Assembly (NCBI GenBank): GCA_026075535.2
Contig: AP026542.1
Coordinates: 6,820,001-6,884,000 of the forward strand
DNA length: 64,000 bases
Source of the DNA: Tricholoma matsutake
Lineage: Eukaryota; Basidiomycota; Agaricomycetes; Agaricales; Tricholomataceae
Direction: 5' to 3'
Shown here in pieces: positions 46,952 to 58,056 of this stretch (the first letter of the stretch is position 1; each line of letters begins with the position of its first letter). Both the position numbers and the translations under genes were made by a program. The notes beneath the pieces were generated by a model. That model was not told the origin of the DNA and did no database searches. It was given only the letters and a program-made list of their open reading frames with translations.

Positions 46952-48343
46952 CGGCAGGGAAGGTGACCAGAAGTTTGACGATCTGAGTTATGGTGGAGTT
47001 GCAAGATCCATCAAAGAGTCATAAACCAATTGGGTTAATGGATTCCATGCTGAGTTGGTTATTCAACATGAAAGAGGAGTCAAGGAAGCAGTGGGAGGAG
47101 CCAGAGTCAATAAGGGTTCAGAAAGGGGCAGAAGAGTCAGGAAAAGTTAAAAGAATGGTCAGGGAGTCAGGGTCAGAAAGAGCGGATGCATTGAGACAAA
47201 CGTAGGCAGCCAAATGGGTAAGGTCAATGCAACCCCCAGCCCCAATGGTTGTATCCTGAGGGTTGCGGACTATTTTTCTGAGTCCGTAGTCTCGGGAACA
47301 ACCATGGATGCATGGGCTTTTGTGGCTTTGGATTTCAGGCAGTTTGCTATGTGCCCTTCCTCACCACAGTAGAGACAAAGTCATTCTCTCATGCAACGTT
47401 CTCGTTCCTCCCCAGTAAGCTTGCCATTCTTCCCCAACTTATTGGAGATGGACGACTTGGGCTTGTCCCGGGAAGTGTTCTTTGTTGCAGAAGACTGCTG
47501 GTTGGAGGTGCTACCATGGGCAGAGCTTGAAGATGCTTGGTTTGACAACGGGGAAGGGCTTTTGGAAGAGTCCTTCTGACTAGAGTTAGTGACGTTACTG
47601 GAATTCTTTGTTTCAAAACGGGATTCATCTTCTTGCATCCAGTAGATGTTGTCACTGTCCTGTGCTTTCAAGTGCAGTTCTGCAAGAGTATTGGGTTTAC
47701 CACCCCAGAGAACTTCTATGCGAAGCCAGAGCGGAAGACCGCAGAAATAGTGGTCACGAAGGGCTGCTTCATTCCAGTTGACCCTAGAAGCTAATTCCCA
47801 GAAGTCAATGTTATATTTCATGATATGACCACCTTTCTTCATTGCTAAGTCAGAGAGAGCTTTTTCCGTGTCTCTGACCAGGTCATGCGGACTGAAGTTG
47901 CTTTCCAGCTCGGCAAGAAAAGCTTCATAGTCCCACATCCAGTGTGTGGAATCTGTCGGGTCATTCAGACCAGGCTCAAACCAACTGAGAGCTGATCCCT
48001 TAAGATAAGAAAGGATGAATATGATCTTTTTCTCATCAGAGGAAAATATGTGCGGACGGTCGCGGAAATGAAGATTGCAGGAGACTAGGAAGTCTCTAAG
48101 TTTCTTTGGATTGGTGCCGTCGAAAGTGTCAGGGTCATGAACTTTGATTTTCTTGGTCTTGGGTGTGTTATTCTGATGAAGGGTGTGGATACTCTCTGAG
48201 AGGTTGTAAAGGACATCTATGAACCTATCCCCTGGGTCAGGGTTTTCCCCTGCGGGAGGTTGATCCTCAGGATCATTGGGATCTGGGTCACCCCCAGGGC
48301 CATCAGGACCACTAGGGTCGTCAGGTCCACTGGGGGGGTCCAT
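46952..48343 (-). pseudogene. Chromovirus III Gag and protease
   Basis: Gag starts at ATG 48343 with a Pro/Asp/Gly-rich N-terminus, followed by the retrotransposon Gag core (FDGTNPKKLRDFLVSC, ILSYLKGSALSWFEPG, YNIDFWELASRVNWN). A TGA at 47381-47383 comes just before the zinc knuckle (CLYCGEEGHIANC, CX2CX4HX4C). The protease core TLIDSGSSHCFLD is near 47080-47120, with a further TGA before LFDGS and a 1-nt frameshift near 46950. Confidence 0.9.
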
Positions 48344-48686
48344 CCTCTAGACCAGGATCTTCCAACCCAAAGGGTTCAGGCTGGTTGATGCCCCCTACGT
48401 ACTCAAGGGGAGTTCTTGATCAAAAACCTTCTGGGTTGCTGGAGGGTTGCAGGGCACAGGTGGACATGAGATTGGCACTGATTGAGGGGGCTCCTGAGCC
48501 GATTTGTCAGAAGATGTTTGAGGGTCTGGAAGACACTCCAAAAGTAGTGGCGGGTCGAGGGTCGGAAAGGGTGGATCGCTGGATTGCAGAGATCCCTGGA
48601 ATAGTACCAGCGCATTGGGAATTTCTTGTTGTGCGCTGGCAGGTCTCGGTAGGGGTCATAGAGAGGAAATGGATGAGTGAAGTGAG

Positions 48687-48697
48687 AGTTTGTATAT
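48687..48697 (-). promoter_or_regulatory. Self-priming primer-binding site of chromovirus III
   Basis: On the minus strand ATATACAAACT begins 2 nt inside the 5' LTR boundary. It differs by one CpG transition from the complement of AGTTCGTATAT, the predicted RNA start preserved in solo LTR B. Solo LTR A carries AGTTTGTATAT, an exact complement. Confidence 0.65.
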
Positions 48698-48699
48698 AC

Positions 48700-49405
48700 T
48701 GTTAAGAACTGATCCTAGAGGGTTCGTCGGAACCTGCTCAGACACTGCGGGTGTTGTTTACAGAAGGGTGTCAGACCGTTGCGGATTCTGCAGGAGGGGA
48801 AACGGAAAGGACTTGGCTTCAGCTTGTAAAAAGCTGCACCCTTCACCTTGTCTGGTGTCCTAATTTCAAGTTGGAGGTTTGGAGGTAGGAACGGGAAAGT
48901 GCAGGTAAATGTGGGAAGGAGTACGGAGGGACTTAGGTTTAGTTCAGATGAGGTTAGAACTTCAGAGGGAGACTGGAGGTCAAGTCGAACAGAGTTCAGA
49001 CTCTTAGAGAACTGAGGTTGGAGTAGAAGGAGGTTTGGATTGGCAGATTAAAGTCGAGTCTATGTCGATATATGAACTGAGGAATACAAGGCGAAACTAA
49101 CTAAGCTTAAATACTGTAGTCTGGAATAATGTGGAACAGGAACGAAGACTGCGGCAGTGTCCTGACTGCATAGATAAATTATCTAGCGGGAGCCACACAG
49201 GAATCCATAGTCAAATTTGCAATAGAGATGGCAGCCTTGGAAAGGCAGCTGTGGATGCTGTACAAGGCGGCCTGATGCACAGCAGTGTGGGCAGTGCAAG
49301 GCGGCCGGGAACGAAATCGGGAGGCATAGACAAAAGTCATGTTCGATGTGTGGGAAAGGGTCGGATGGATGTGGGTTCTGATCGGGCGAGGAATGGTTCT
49401 TGACA
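48700..49405 (-). repeat. 5' LTR of chromovirus III
   Basis: 706 bp; full-length reference for the family. The flanking ATCAG is shared with the far side of the 3' LTR. Confidence 0.95.
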
Positions 49406-50774
49406 ATCAGGCACACAGGTTGAAATTGTGCTATCTAGATATTTCAACAGGCTTTCTTTGAAATTGTTGTCAGTCAAAACACATTCTTTGATTTCATCTG
49501 GGTTTAATCCACCTTCAATCCAAACCAACATATGACAGTGCAGTGTGCCTCTATCTTGAGCTTCAACACATCCATAGTAGCTTTTAACTAAACCAAGTGC
49601 GCCACCTTCTGAATTCACACCTGTTGCATCATAGCCTAACAATGTCTTAATGAATGCTTTCATATAAATGTTAAAGAATTTCACAGCAATCACAGGATTT
49701 CAGGCAACCAGCAATGCTTGATCCCAGTATGTAGGTACTTGTTCCAGCAGAAGATAATCAATATCAATATCACTTCCCACTAGAAATTTGACCAATGGGT
49801 TATAAACATCCACAGGATTAATAGTGATGAAAAATGTGGGGCTTCCGAATTGTGTGGTAAGTGCTCGAATTTCATTACACATTTCTATACATGCTGCTGA
49901 AGATCCAGGAACATGCTTGCTAATAACTCTCACTTCCTGCATCAGCTGCAAAGCCCGTCGCTCCTCATCATCATTTCAGATCACCTCGAATCACCCTCTC
50001 AAGGACACGATGGATCACATCAGGAGATAAGGTTGCAAATGTGTTTGCAGAAGAAGCAAAGGCCTTTGACTTCATTTTCAAGCTCATATGCAGAAGAAGT
50101 GTTTGCCTTTGCAGCACATTAAACACCATAAACAGAAATGTGGGATGCTCTTGAAATTGTCAATCAGCAAGATTCAGGAGATGTTTAACATGTCTTTTCA
50201 TTGATAGCTTTTCTCTTCAACAAGGATGTTCAAACCCACCCAGACCATAGGGAAAAAGAGAGGGATATATCTTGGGAAACAATTTAGGATTAACAAATTC
50301 ATTCTCAGGTTTGGGATCATGCGGAATAGACATGTAACTGCCACTTTTTTTCTCAATGTGCCTCAAAGCAGCAGCTCATAACTCATTTGAAGAAGTGTGC
50401 CCATCAACATCAGTAATAATCACTTTTTGAAAAGCAACATCCATGTTACTGCGATCACTTTCTGTAGGAGTGGGTGCTGTATCATAGCGAGAGGTAAGAC
50501 CATCTCCATCCTTGGGAGGGCAGACATGTTCAATATGAAAAGGTAGCATATCATTGGCAAGCAACTGATTCAACACATCATGATTAATTTCAATGGCAGC
50601 ATAAAGAGGATTATGAGCTTTCAACCAAACTAAAGCTTTACAAACTTTGTCTGCATGCACCGCAAGAGGCTTCACTTCCGTATGTAACCATTCAGCAGTT
50701 GGAGGTGAGGATCCAACAAACAGAACACAAATGGGAGCAATAATGTCATCAATAGAAGGAGGCAGAGATCTCAC
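49406..50774 (-). pseudogene. Helitron Rep, N-terminal half with the HUH motif
   Basis: Segments at 50376-50774 (IAPICVLFVGSSPPTAEWL), 49700-49951 (GSPTFFITINPVDVYNPLVK, the Helitron-like N domain) and 49406-49693. The last contains RGTLHCHMLVWIEG at about 49500-49552, whose HCH is the HUH metal-binding motif of rolling-circle Rep nucleases. The frame shifts between segments. It stops at CVPD, where chromovirus III is inserted, and resumes at 41699. Confidence 0.85.
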
Positions 50775-50822
50775 AACTATTTTGGGCTGTTGAGGGTAAA
50801 TGATGATATTTCCATGAAGCGC

Positions 50823-52237
50823 TCACTGATATTGAGGAAAGCTAAGGTCAGTGTCTTTTTCTGTCAGTTGTATAATCCAACACTTGGCCCGACATAAAGC
50901 AATCATACACTCTTCCACAATTGTTAAATCCTTCAACTCAGAAGGAACTTTTCCCAATAACGTATGATTGGCAAGAGCTAAGGGAGGAAGTTTATGGTGG
51001 TGAGACATGTCCGACAAGACAAACAAAGGTTTATTTCATAGGTTGACTCGAACTCGCATCCCAATTGACTTGCATAAAGACGTACACCTTCCGCATCCAC
51101 AACAATATCTGCCAAAGGACCGGAGACAAATGGCATAATAGGAGGAATAGTGTGAGGATGAAACCATGGATAACGATCACTTTCCATATCGTCCTCATTT
51201 TCTGCAGATAAATGCTGCGATGTCTGATCAGGTTGTTGCAAAGGCATCACATCTATATCTGACAACTTCACCCATTCACAATCAAATACCGAACAAGATT
51301 CAGTGCATGCTGCGCAAGTACTTTCTCGCAGCTTCTCTGAAGAAGTTTCACGTTGGAACATCTGTATGATTTTCTGTTTGAGTTGTGAACTGGCAACAGA
51401 AGGTGGCCATAATGAAGCAATCTTTGATCGTTGAGAAGGGCTAGTGCCAGCATTGTGGACTGCATGTTTGCCTTTACGAAGACGATGAATATACAGATGT
51501 ATCTGTTTTCGTAAATGTGATAATCTGCTGGGAGAATCATAAGGAATATTGTAGCTGTCCAGCACTCTTCGAAGTACACGAGCACTAGAGGTATTTGCAA
51601 CCTTGGACAGAAGATAGATCTGAAATTCATCATTCAAAAACTCAGCACTGCTTTCCACAAAACAGTCGGTACGAACATCTGAACAAGCGAATGGAATCGC
51701 ATGTACAAGAGTCATGCATTGTCCTTTTAAAATATGATCCATAATCATGCTTTTAATGTGATCTAAAGATCCAACAGGAGACATCCCATGAGCAGCTGCC
51801 AGACTGAGAAGATCAGCCTTCGATAGTTTCTCAAAACCATGAAAACATGTTTCAATTGAATAGCCGCCATGTTCAGTCAAAGTTCGACGTCGCGCAGACA
51901 GTAACTGCAACAACTCAACTCGAGTCGTCTCAAAAGTCAACTGAAAACCTAAGCTGTTACATAACACCTTCAATGAATCAAATGGGCAATCAACAACAAG
52001 ATCAGAAATGGTTAATGCCAAATCAACAACAGAAAGAGAGCCAGAGATCGCACAACAATCAATACCTGAATTTTGAGCGCATAGTCCATTCAATAAATGA
52101 TGAGCGAGTGCCTGTTGCGATCGAGCATCGTCCAGGTGCTCGTAAGGGATTTGATGCGCAATCAATAACTCATGAAACTGGGGCTGAACAAAAGTATACA
52201 GAGCCGAGGCAGGATTCATGAGCGTATCCTTCATCAC
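50823..52237 (-). pseudogene. Helitron N-terminal region (long open frame)
   Basis: A 419-codon open frame (50978-52237) and an overlapping continuation (50823-51026). It contains SAP-like segments (LSKADLLSLAAAHGMSPVG), a Cys pair (CAACTESC) and the conserved block LPPLALANHTLLGKVPSELK, then LCRAKCWIIQL. This block typically precedes Rep in mushroom Helitron polyproteins. This is the best preserved part of the Helitron. Confidence 0.75.
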
Positions 52238-52404
52238 ATCAAACTCTGGGTGAATAACAGATAACGAGGTATATGGGTTTCATTATCATAAATATTATGG
52301 TTGTCAAGTGAAGAGCTATGGGATTCAAGGCCAGGCCTCGTCCCAACAGCACTAGAAACTGATGACACTGCACAAATTACGAATCAGTTTGTCAGATAAT
52401 CAGA

Positions 52405-52683
52405 TCACCAAAGGAAACACACTAGAAACCAGCTAGAAACAGGCATTGGTAAAACATCTTCCATCTCCGTCGTCACTTGAAGCCCTTCCGAACGAAGGTA
52501 TTCCTTCCAAAATGCAAACCAATCACGACCCAGACCAACATCAGAACATATTTCGTCCGAAATCATAAAGTCGATGCATGTGAACAACCCATGTGGAGTA
52601 GGAACTGTAACAGGCAGAGCGCTAAGAGATCCAAAAAAAGGAGCAACCTCTTGTCGAATAAGAGAAACACCAGACTGGGCCAC
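52405..52683 (-). pseudogene. Helitron first coding exon (likely)
   Basis: An open frame with VSLIRQEVAPFFGSLSALPV, then CSDVGLGRDWFAFWKEYLRSE, protein-like and upstream of the main frame in the same orientation. An intron probably separates it from 52237, with a candidate donor at GTGTGT near 52408. The left Helitron copy carries part of the same region (17445-17529). Confidence 0.5.
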
Positions 52684-52966
52684 ACAGGAAAACGTTACAG
52701 AGCGTTGATTCGTGCTGTCATCTTAAGCCTTGGATTGATGGATGTGGAACGTGTTCAAGTCGTTGTGTCTCACGATGACCAAGCCACAAACATAACTAAA
52801 GACCACAAAATCAACTATTGAAACTGAGATTTTATCAACGAGAAATATATAGCTGAGTGATAAAGAAAAGCATAGGTAGGTAAAAGCAGATAAAAAGACT
52901 GACATTATATGTAACACCTTCCCGATGAGTAAAAAGTAGTGGGCTCCGCCGCCGTAGGCGCGCTAC

Positions 52967-55558
52967 CTGGTAATGTTGTATAGCAGGAGTCTCGAGGCCA
53001 TGAAAAAAAAAATCCGACCGGCGACGTCATATGAAAATTTCCCGTTCCCGACACCCGGGTGCAGTGTCTCATCCTCTCAAGTTTGTTTAACGATATGACC
53101 TTCCGCGAAGCATTTACTAAATGTATATATTACTTATACCCAGTATTATAGCTTTGTATACTATCTATATACATTCTGTTGTCTTCTTTCATGCAGCAAA
53201 ATGCTGTGGAGAAAAGTAGAAATAGGATGACACGTTGGCACTGCCGCTTACCGATTACGTTGACCTCGTCTTCCACAGCAAAGCCGACGACATCGAAACT
53301 CCCCCTCCCTCCTCACAGCACCCCTCTCCACCTGCGCATCCACATCCACAACCGATTCCCCCTATATGCAAGTCCACAAAAGTCAAGCCCCACTGACGCG
53401 CATCCACACCTCTCCCCCCGCCCGATATGCCCTCACCTCCGCCGCCACCTCGAGCTCCGCCACCGCCACCGTGCTAATACACTGAGCGTGCCTATTTAGG
53501 TGGAACTATATATGTTCCATCTCATTTACAAGAGTACTACTAACTTTAGTAACATTTAGCTATTCGGCTATTCGGCCTGGAACTTCTGAATCACTATTTT
53601 CTTTGTGATCAAAGCAATTGTGTGACACCGAAATATTGAGAGGAGAGAAGGATCAGAAGGACCTCGGATGAGTCCAAAAATTAAGCTCTAACTAAGTCAT
53701 TATGTTGGCCCATTGGCTAGGTTGATTCAAAGTGAATTTCGAGTTCTCTGATTTTTGTCTGATTTCAGTAATGTTTTGGTCGTACGTTCTAGTTAACAGA
53801 TTAGAGTGCTCGGTATTGAGGTATATTAAGCAAAGCCCCTTGCGCAAATGCAAAGGGGCGGGCAAACATTTTCCAAGTCTAACTAAGTAATAAATATTTG
53901 GCTCATCCCGGGGAGTCGCTGTCCCATGCACTTGAAGTGATGCTGTGTGGTCCTGTGTCTGCCATTGGTAGCACATACATCCTCTGTGCATGGTCTTGTC
54001 TTCATGGCGGTGATGGGTGTTGCATGTTGCACCCTATTTAATTGACCTCATGAACATCATCATTTGCATTCCGAAGGCTCCAAATATTTTGAAATGTCGT
54101 AGGTAAGTTTTTCCCCCATGTTTATCTATTTATTTTACTCACTTTTTATGTAGGTTAGTGATGTTGAATAAATCAACGTTCTTGGTTCAAAATCATCAAG
54201 TCACGACTCGCAAACGTTGTCAGGACCCCGGAGTGTGGCCGTGACACTGGCTGTAATGCAATCATTACAGAAATTCCAATCTAGTTCAAAGAAATAGTGA
54301 TTCAACATGAAAATAGTGATTCGGAAGCCCGGACCGAATAACTCAATAACCTAATAGTACTAAAGTTGTTGTACCTCCATTTACAAGGCACACGTATATG
54401 TATACAGTAATTATGTGCAAAATGTCGTGATAAATTTCACATGTATAAAGTGTATACTAAGGTGTTAAACATGAAATTAAGGTCTATCTCACAGTGTGCA
54501 GTGCAGTAAACCTGGTTTGAATGGGTGAGTCTAGATGTGCAATAGAGATTTTCCCTTACATTTCACGACACATGGTCCACACCTGAGCAAGAATCAGAAT
54601 ATTCAGCCGCATTGCAAGTATCTAAGCGACGTGGATTTGGAAAATGTGTCAGTTTTTAGACATTTGGCGTGCCGAATTACGAACATCATTAATAGACAAG
54701 ATGTGGGCGATTCAACAATGCCAAACACTTGAATCGTACACTTGAATCTTCAAAAAATGAATCGCCTCCGGAGGCGGTTCAACTGTTTGAATCGCGATTC
54801 ACTCTCTGACGATTCAACAACATCCTTTCGAGTTCAAAATTAGATAAGACAGTTTCATACAATTTGATTAACGAGTTGTTCTGGAGAGTGCTCAATGAAA
54901 ACTACTGAAAAGAAGCCTCCCGGCCAGGCTCAAAGCCCTCCACCAAAGCCAAAGCTGCTGCTTCAGACTCCGAGACGCCTGAGCTTGAAGATACGACGGC
55001 GTTTTCGTTGTTCATACTCGCGTCGCAACATCACATAGGGCCGAAGAAGCTTTTTGGCTCGAGCATCACGTCGAGGGTTTGACTGTTTGACTGTTTGACA
55101 TGGCACTGAATTGCCCTTCAAATCGCTTTTTGAATCGCCATGTTTGATCGCTACAGAGGGCTCAAGCCCCTCTGTAGTTGCCTCTAGACGATTTCCATCT
55201 TGCTAAATGAGATCGGTGTGATGATATTTTGTGATCAGAACACATGATCTTGCTCCACCCCATCAACATATAAGTATATACGGTACGGTATTTCAAACAC
55301 GTTCGAACTCCGCCATCACCCCGCCAACTTTCTAGATCCTTGCGGAAAGTCACCCATTATTATATTACTGTTGCCCCAAACATATCCAGAATTTTTGAGA
55401 ATTATATTTCCTGAATCGGCTGTAATGACCGAGGACCGAGTGACAGTGAACGGGGGGATAAATATTGTTATCAGTTAGGCGCCTGTCACCAAGGCTGAGT
55501 AGAAGTTGTAGAGCACAGCTGCTGGCAGTGCGCATCAAGCTGTTAGGTTAAGGATATA
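52967..55558. other. Transition zone without a supportable gene
   Basis: A frame near 53245-53400 reads LPLTDYVDLVFHSKADDIET followed by Pro-rich sequence; it could be a gene fragment but lacks a convincing model. Hairpins lie at 53834-53860 (GCCCCTT/AAGGGGC arms), 54759-54780 (a CG-rich palindrome centred on CTCCGGAG) and 55151-55177 (CTACAGAGG/CCTCTGTAG arms, with CTAG seven bases downstream at 55184-55187). The words GATTCAAC and GAATCGC recur at 54300-55130, suggesting an unclassified short repeat. Confidence 0.4.
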
Positions 55559-56113
55559 ATGCTTATGGACAACGCAATCCGTACCACCAACCCTCATCTA
55601 GAACATCAGGCAGTCATGGCCACATTCCGTTCAACGCCAACAGTCCCCCCCGAAGTTATTACCTACCGGCTAGGTGACAAGCTAGTCTACGTCAAACCCG
55701 CCGCTCATTACGAGGCATGTTGGATCCCGTAGCCAAAATGTTTCTTAGTGCTGACAAATTTCCAGCAAGCGCTCGATTTTGCACAGAAGGAATTTGCAGA
55801 AGAATTGTCGGAGGTCTCTCGCAACCGTATCTCATTCAACATCAGCGCCCCAGTGAATGGCGAGCGTAGGTCTGTGCGCATATCGGAAAGTGCTTGGCCG
55901 GCGGCTGTGGCGAGGCTCCTGAGGGGGGAGGTCATTAACATTCAAGTGCGACCGCTGCCTTTGAAAGATCAGCCTCCACAGTATCTAGAGGTCCCAGACC
56001 GGGATTCCCGGCTTTCGCGTTCTTCACCACCTTCTCGTACACATTCGCGGGAAGCATCGCCCTCATGTGGAAGCGAGAAAGGCAGTTCACGATCATGGTT
56101 TGGGAGATTCTAG
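55559..56113 (+). CDS. Small unknown protein with a GC-AG intron
   Basis: Two exons: 55559-55714 and 55766-56113, giving 167 residues. The 51-nt intron starts GCATGT and ends TTTCCAG, with a CTGAC branch site 11 nt before the acceptor. Using GC as the donor keeps the frame (HYE joined to QALDFAQKEF); the only nearby GT donor would shift it. The first exon stays open from ATG 55559; later in-frame ATGs at 55565 and 55616 are alternatives. The middle is helical and charged (FAQKEFAEELSEVSRNRISF), and the tail is Ser/Arg/Pro-rich (SRLSRSSPPSRTHSREASPS), probably disordered. I do not recognise a family. It converges on NAD kinase, with 223 bp between stop codons. Confidence 0.7.
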
Positions 56114-56336
56114 AGATAATCCATGAAATTCCGATATCTATTCGCCTTGACAGTATACCCCGCTGTAGCAATAACCGTCCCCCATAACCTAGTCAGTCTT
56201 TTGGCACTTGTTGTATTACCAAACAAAAAAAACGGCATTCACCTGAGGTCCCGACAATAATATTTGCATATTCTCATCCAATTACTTGATCATCAAATGT
56301 CAGATGAGCGCAGCGTGGTGGGATGGCAGAGAAACA

Positions 56337-57850
56337 TCAGGTCCGGCTATGCCTTAACAATGCTTTGCTTCTGAATGTAGCATTGTACTGCAGCAAGTTG
56401 TTGATATCTCGAACCCAATCGTCTTCCTTTCCTGGGCCCGCGCCTTCGCTACTTTGCAGATCTTCTGCTTCAGAATCGGCAATGGACGATCGATTGATAC
56501 ACGGGACAGGAAACGGTGATGCCTGGACGTTTACAGATTCACCCGGATTGAGTATATGCGATGTTTTTCCATCCATGGATACGCCTGCAGGTGCACGGCT
56601 ACGATCCCCTATCTTAGAGGTATGTCAGTGGTGGGAAAGGTTCTCACAGGATACCGCTTACTCGCAGGGTTATGATAGATGATGACGGGAAAACCAGAGG
56701 GCGGAATGACAAACTCCTTGGACATATTGGGGTCAGGACCAATGCGCTTAAGGATGGATGCACGATGGGACCACCAGCCGAAAGAGAATATGCAGTTGAA
56801 CCAGTTGGTGTGGATACAATTAGACCATCAGACTAGAAGAAGTCACAACTCAAGATTCATAACAGTGAGAAGGCCACGATACATACCACTGCTTCGGTGA
56901 GATGCTGTCCATCGACAAATATGTCGATGGTGTTGAGATGTGGACTTGAACCACGATGTAAAGCAATTTCGTTCATGACCTGCCAATCTGAGCGTTTTTT
57001 AAATAAGAGTACGGTCTGGGAGACATCACACGAACCGTCCCCATCGTGACCTTTCTTAGCAAGGTCTTCGTTGTAGAATGTACAAGCTAATCGCATCCGG
57101 TTGAGGACCGTTGCTTTCCCCGTAAACACGCTCTCCAATGCCTTCGCAAAGTCGTCAATGTCTGCGTGGTAGAATTAATTATGGTTACCAACGTCGAACA
57201 GTGATATGTGAGAGCTCACGGAAAGGAAGGAGAAAGCCTAGGGTGCCCATCGAGAAACTCAGCACAGGGGGCACGGCACCAGTGCTGAATAGGGAAGATG
57301 CATGCAAAATAGTACCATCACCGCCTAGAGTAACCACTAGATCGATCTTTTCCGCCTTGCTACCTGCGAATTGCACATAACTGAGTTATAACCATTTAGA
57401 ACATTTGGAAGTAAGCTGACCTGGTCGCCAGACTTCTGCTCCATGAGGTATATCTGGCCTGTCTTCATGGAAGACTCGGACACCCGGGTAAGTTGTGTGA
57501 ACGTGTCTAGGTAGGACTGCTCTACGACAGAACGTAAGACAGGGATGTGACACACTGACTCGAGAAATGCGTCTATCGCGAGTATGACGGGCTGCGTTCG
57601 TAGCTTGTTCACAATTAGAATTGTCCTGAGAGGTTGCTCAACTTGTAGCCCTCTACGTTTCTATTAACTTAGGTAACATAAAGAATGTGACTGACGAACA
57701 TTGGTGATACTGAGTGCGCAATCGAGCGCACCGTTCTAGGTCGCAAGGGCATTGATGTGTGCTTTGGTATAGGAAAATGAAAGGAGAGAGCTGTGCAAGA
57801 TGACAAGCATTGGAAGACTGGACTTCTCTGGCGAAGAAATGAGGACCACA
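56337..57850 (-). CDS. NAD kinase (ATP-dependent NAD+ kinase)
   Basis: Phosphorylates NAD+ to NADP+. Exons read from frame and splice sites: 57560-57652, 57421-57506, 57220-57363, 56887-57161, 56662-56832 and 56337-56612, with introns of 49-58 nt (donors GTCAGT, GTCAGC, GTGAGC, GTATGT, GTAAGC). Key motifs in order: [32 protein letters not shown], the catalytic GGDGT in [28 protein letters not shown], then [20 protein letters not shown] and [17 protein letters not shown], the last two forming the NAD-binding C-terminal fold. A further upstream exon probably ends at 57696 with [12 protein letters not shown], joined by a 43-nt intron, but its start codon was not resolved between 57.7 and 57.87 kb. 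The C-terminal tail after [10 protein letters not shown] is polar. It is divergent from the BRCT gene. Confidence 0.9.
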
Positions 57851-58056
57851 TCACTGAGCAATCCAATGTCACAAATTGCTGTGAAATTAAAGTGTCACGC
57901 TGTTCACGTGATACGCGATATGTTGAAATCGGCGTGGCTCGCGATATTTCAAAAGTTCGTGGTCGTTGTTTGCGTTGCTGATGAGCTTTGCTCGTTGTCT
58001 TCCTCAGATTCAGAAACTTGCACAGAACATAACTTCTATGCTCTCCACGGTCACCA

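Larger units (their letters stand above)
41700..49405 (-). mobile_element. Chromovirus III: complete Ty3/Gypsy element with an antisense ORF
   Basis: 3' LTR 41700-42369 (670 bp, with a deletion of about 36 bp) and 5' LTR 48700-49405 (706 bp). Perfect duplication ATCAG at 41695-41699 and 49406-49410. Inserted within the Helitron Rep gene. A polypurine tract (AAGGGGGAAATAT on the minus strand, 42370-42382) lies next to the 3' LTR. Gag, protease, RT, RNase H, integrase and chromodomain run right to left. Three solo LTRs of this family occur in the window. Confidence 0.96.
24168..52966 (-). mobile_element. Autonomous-type Helitron expanded by nested insertions
   Basis: Reads right to left: an N-terminal region at 52.7-50.4 kb, Rep nuclease (HUH and double-Tyr motifs), Pif1-like helicase and a C-terminal extension ending near 24460. 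Removing chromovirus II (27119-38304), chromovirus III (41700-49405) and solo LTR B (25774-26480) leaves about 9.2 kb. At the junctions, the protein frame resumes exactly across the chromovirus II insertion. The 5' end (right) has a GC-rich imperfect palindrome at 52924-52966. The 3' end (left) has a hairpin with arms CCACTAC/GTAGTGG at 24168-24186. Canonical TC and CTRR termini could not be fixed. Confidence 0.8.
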
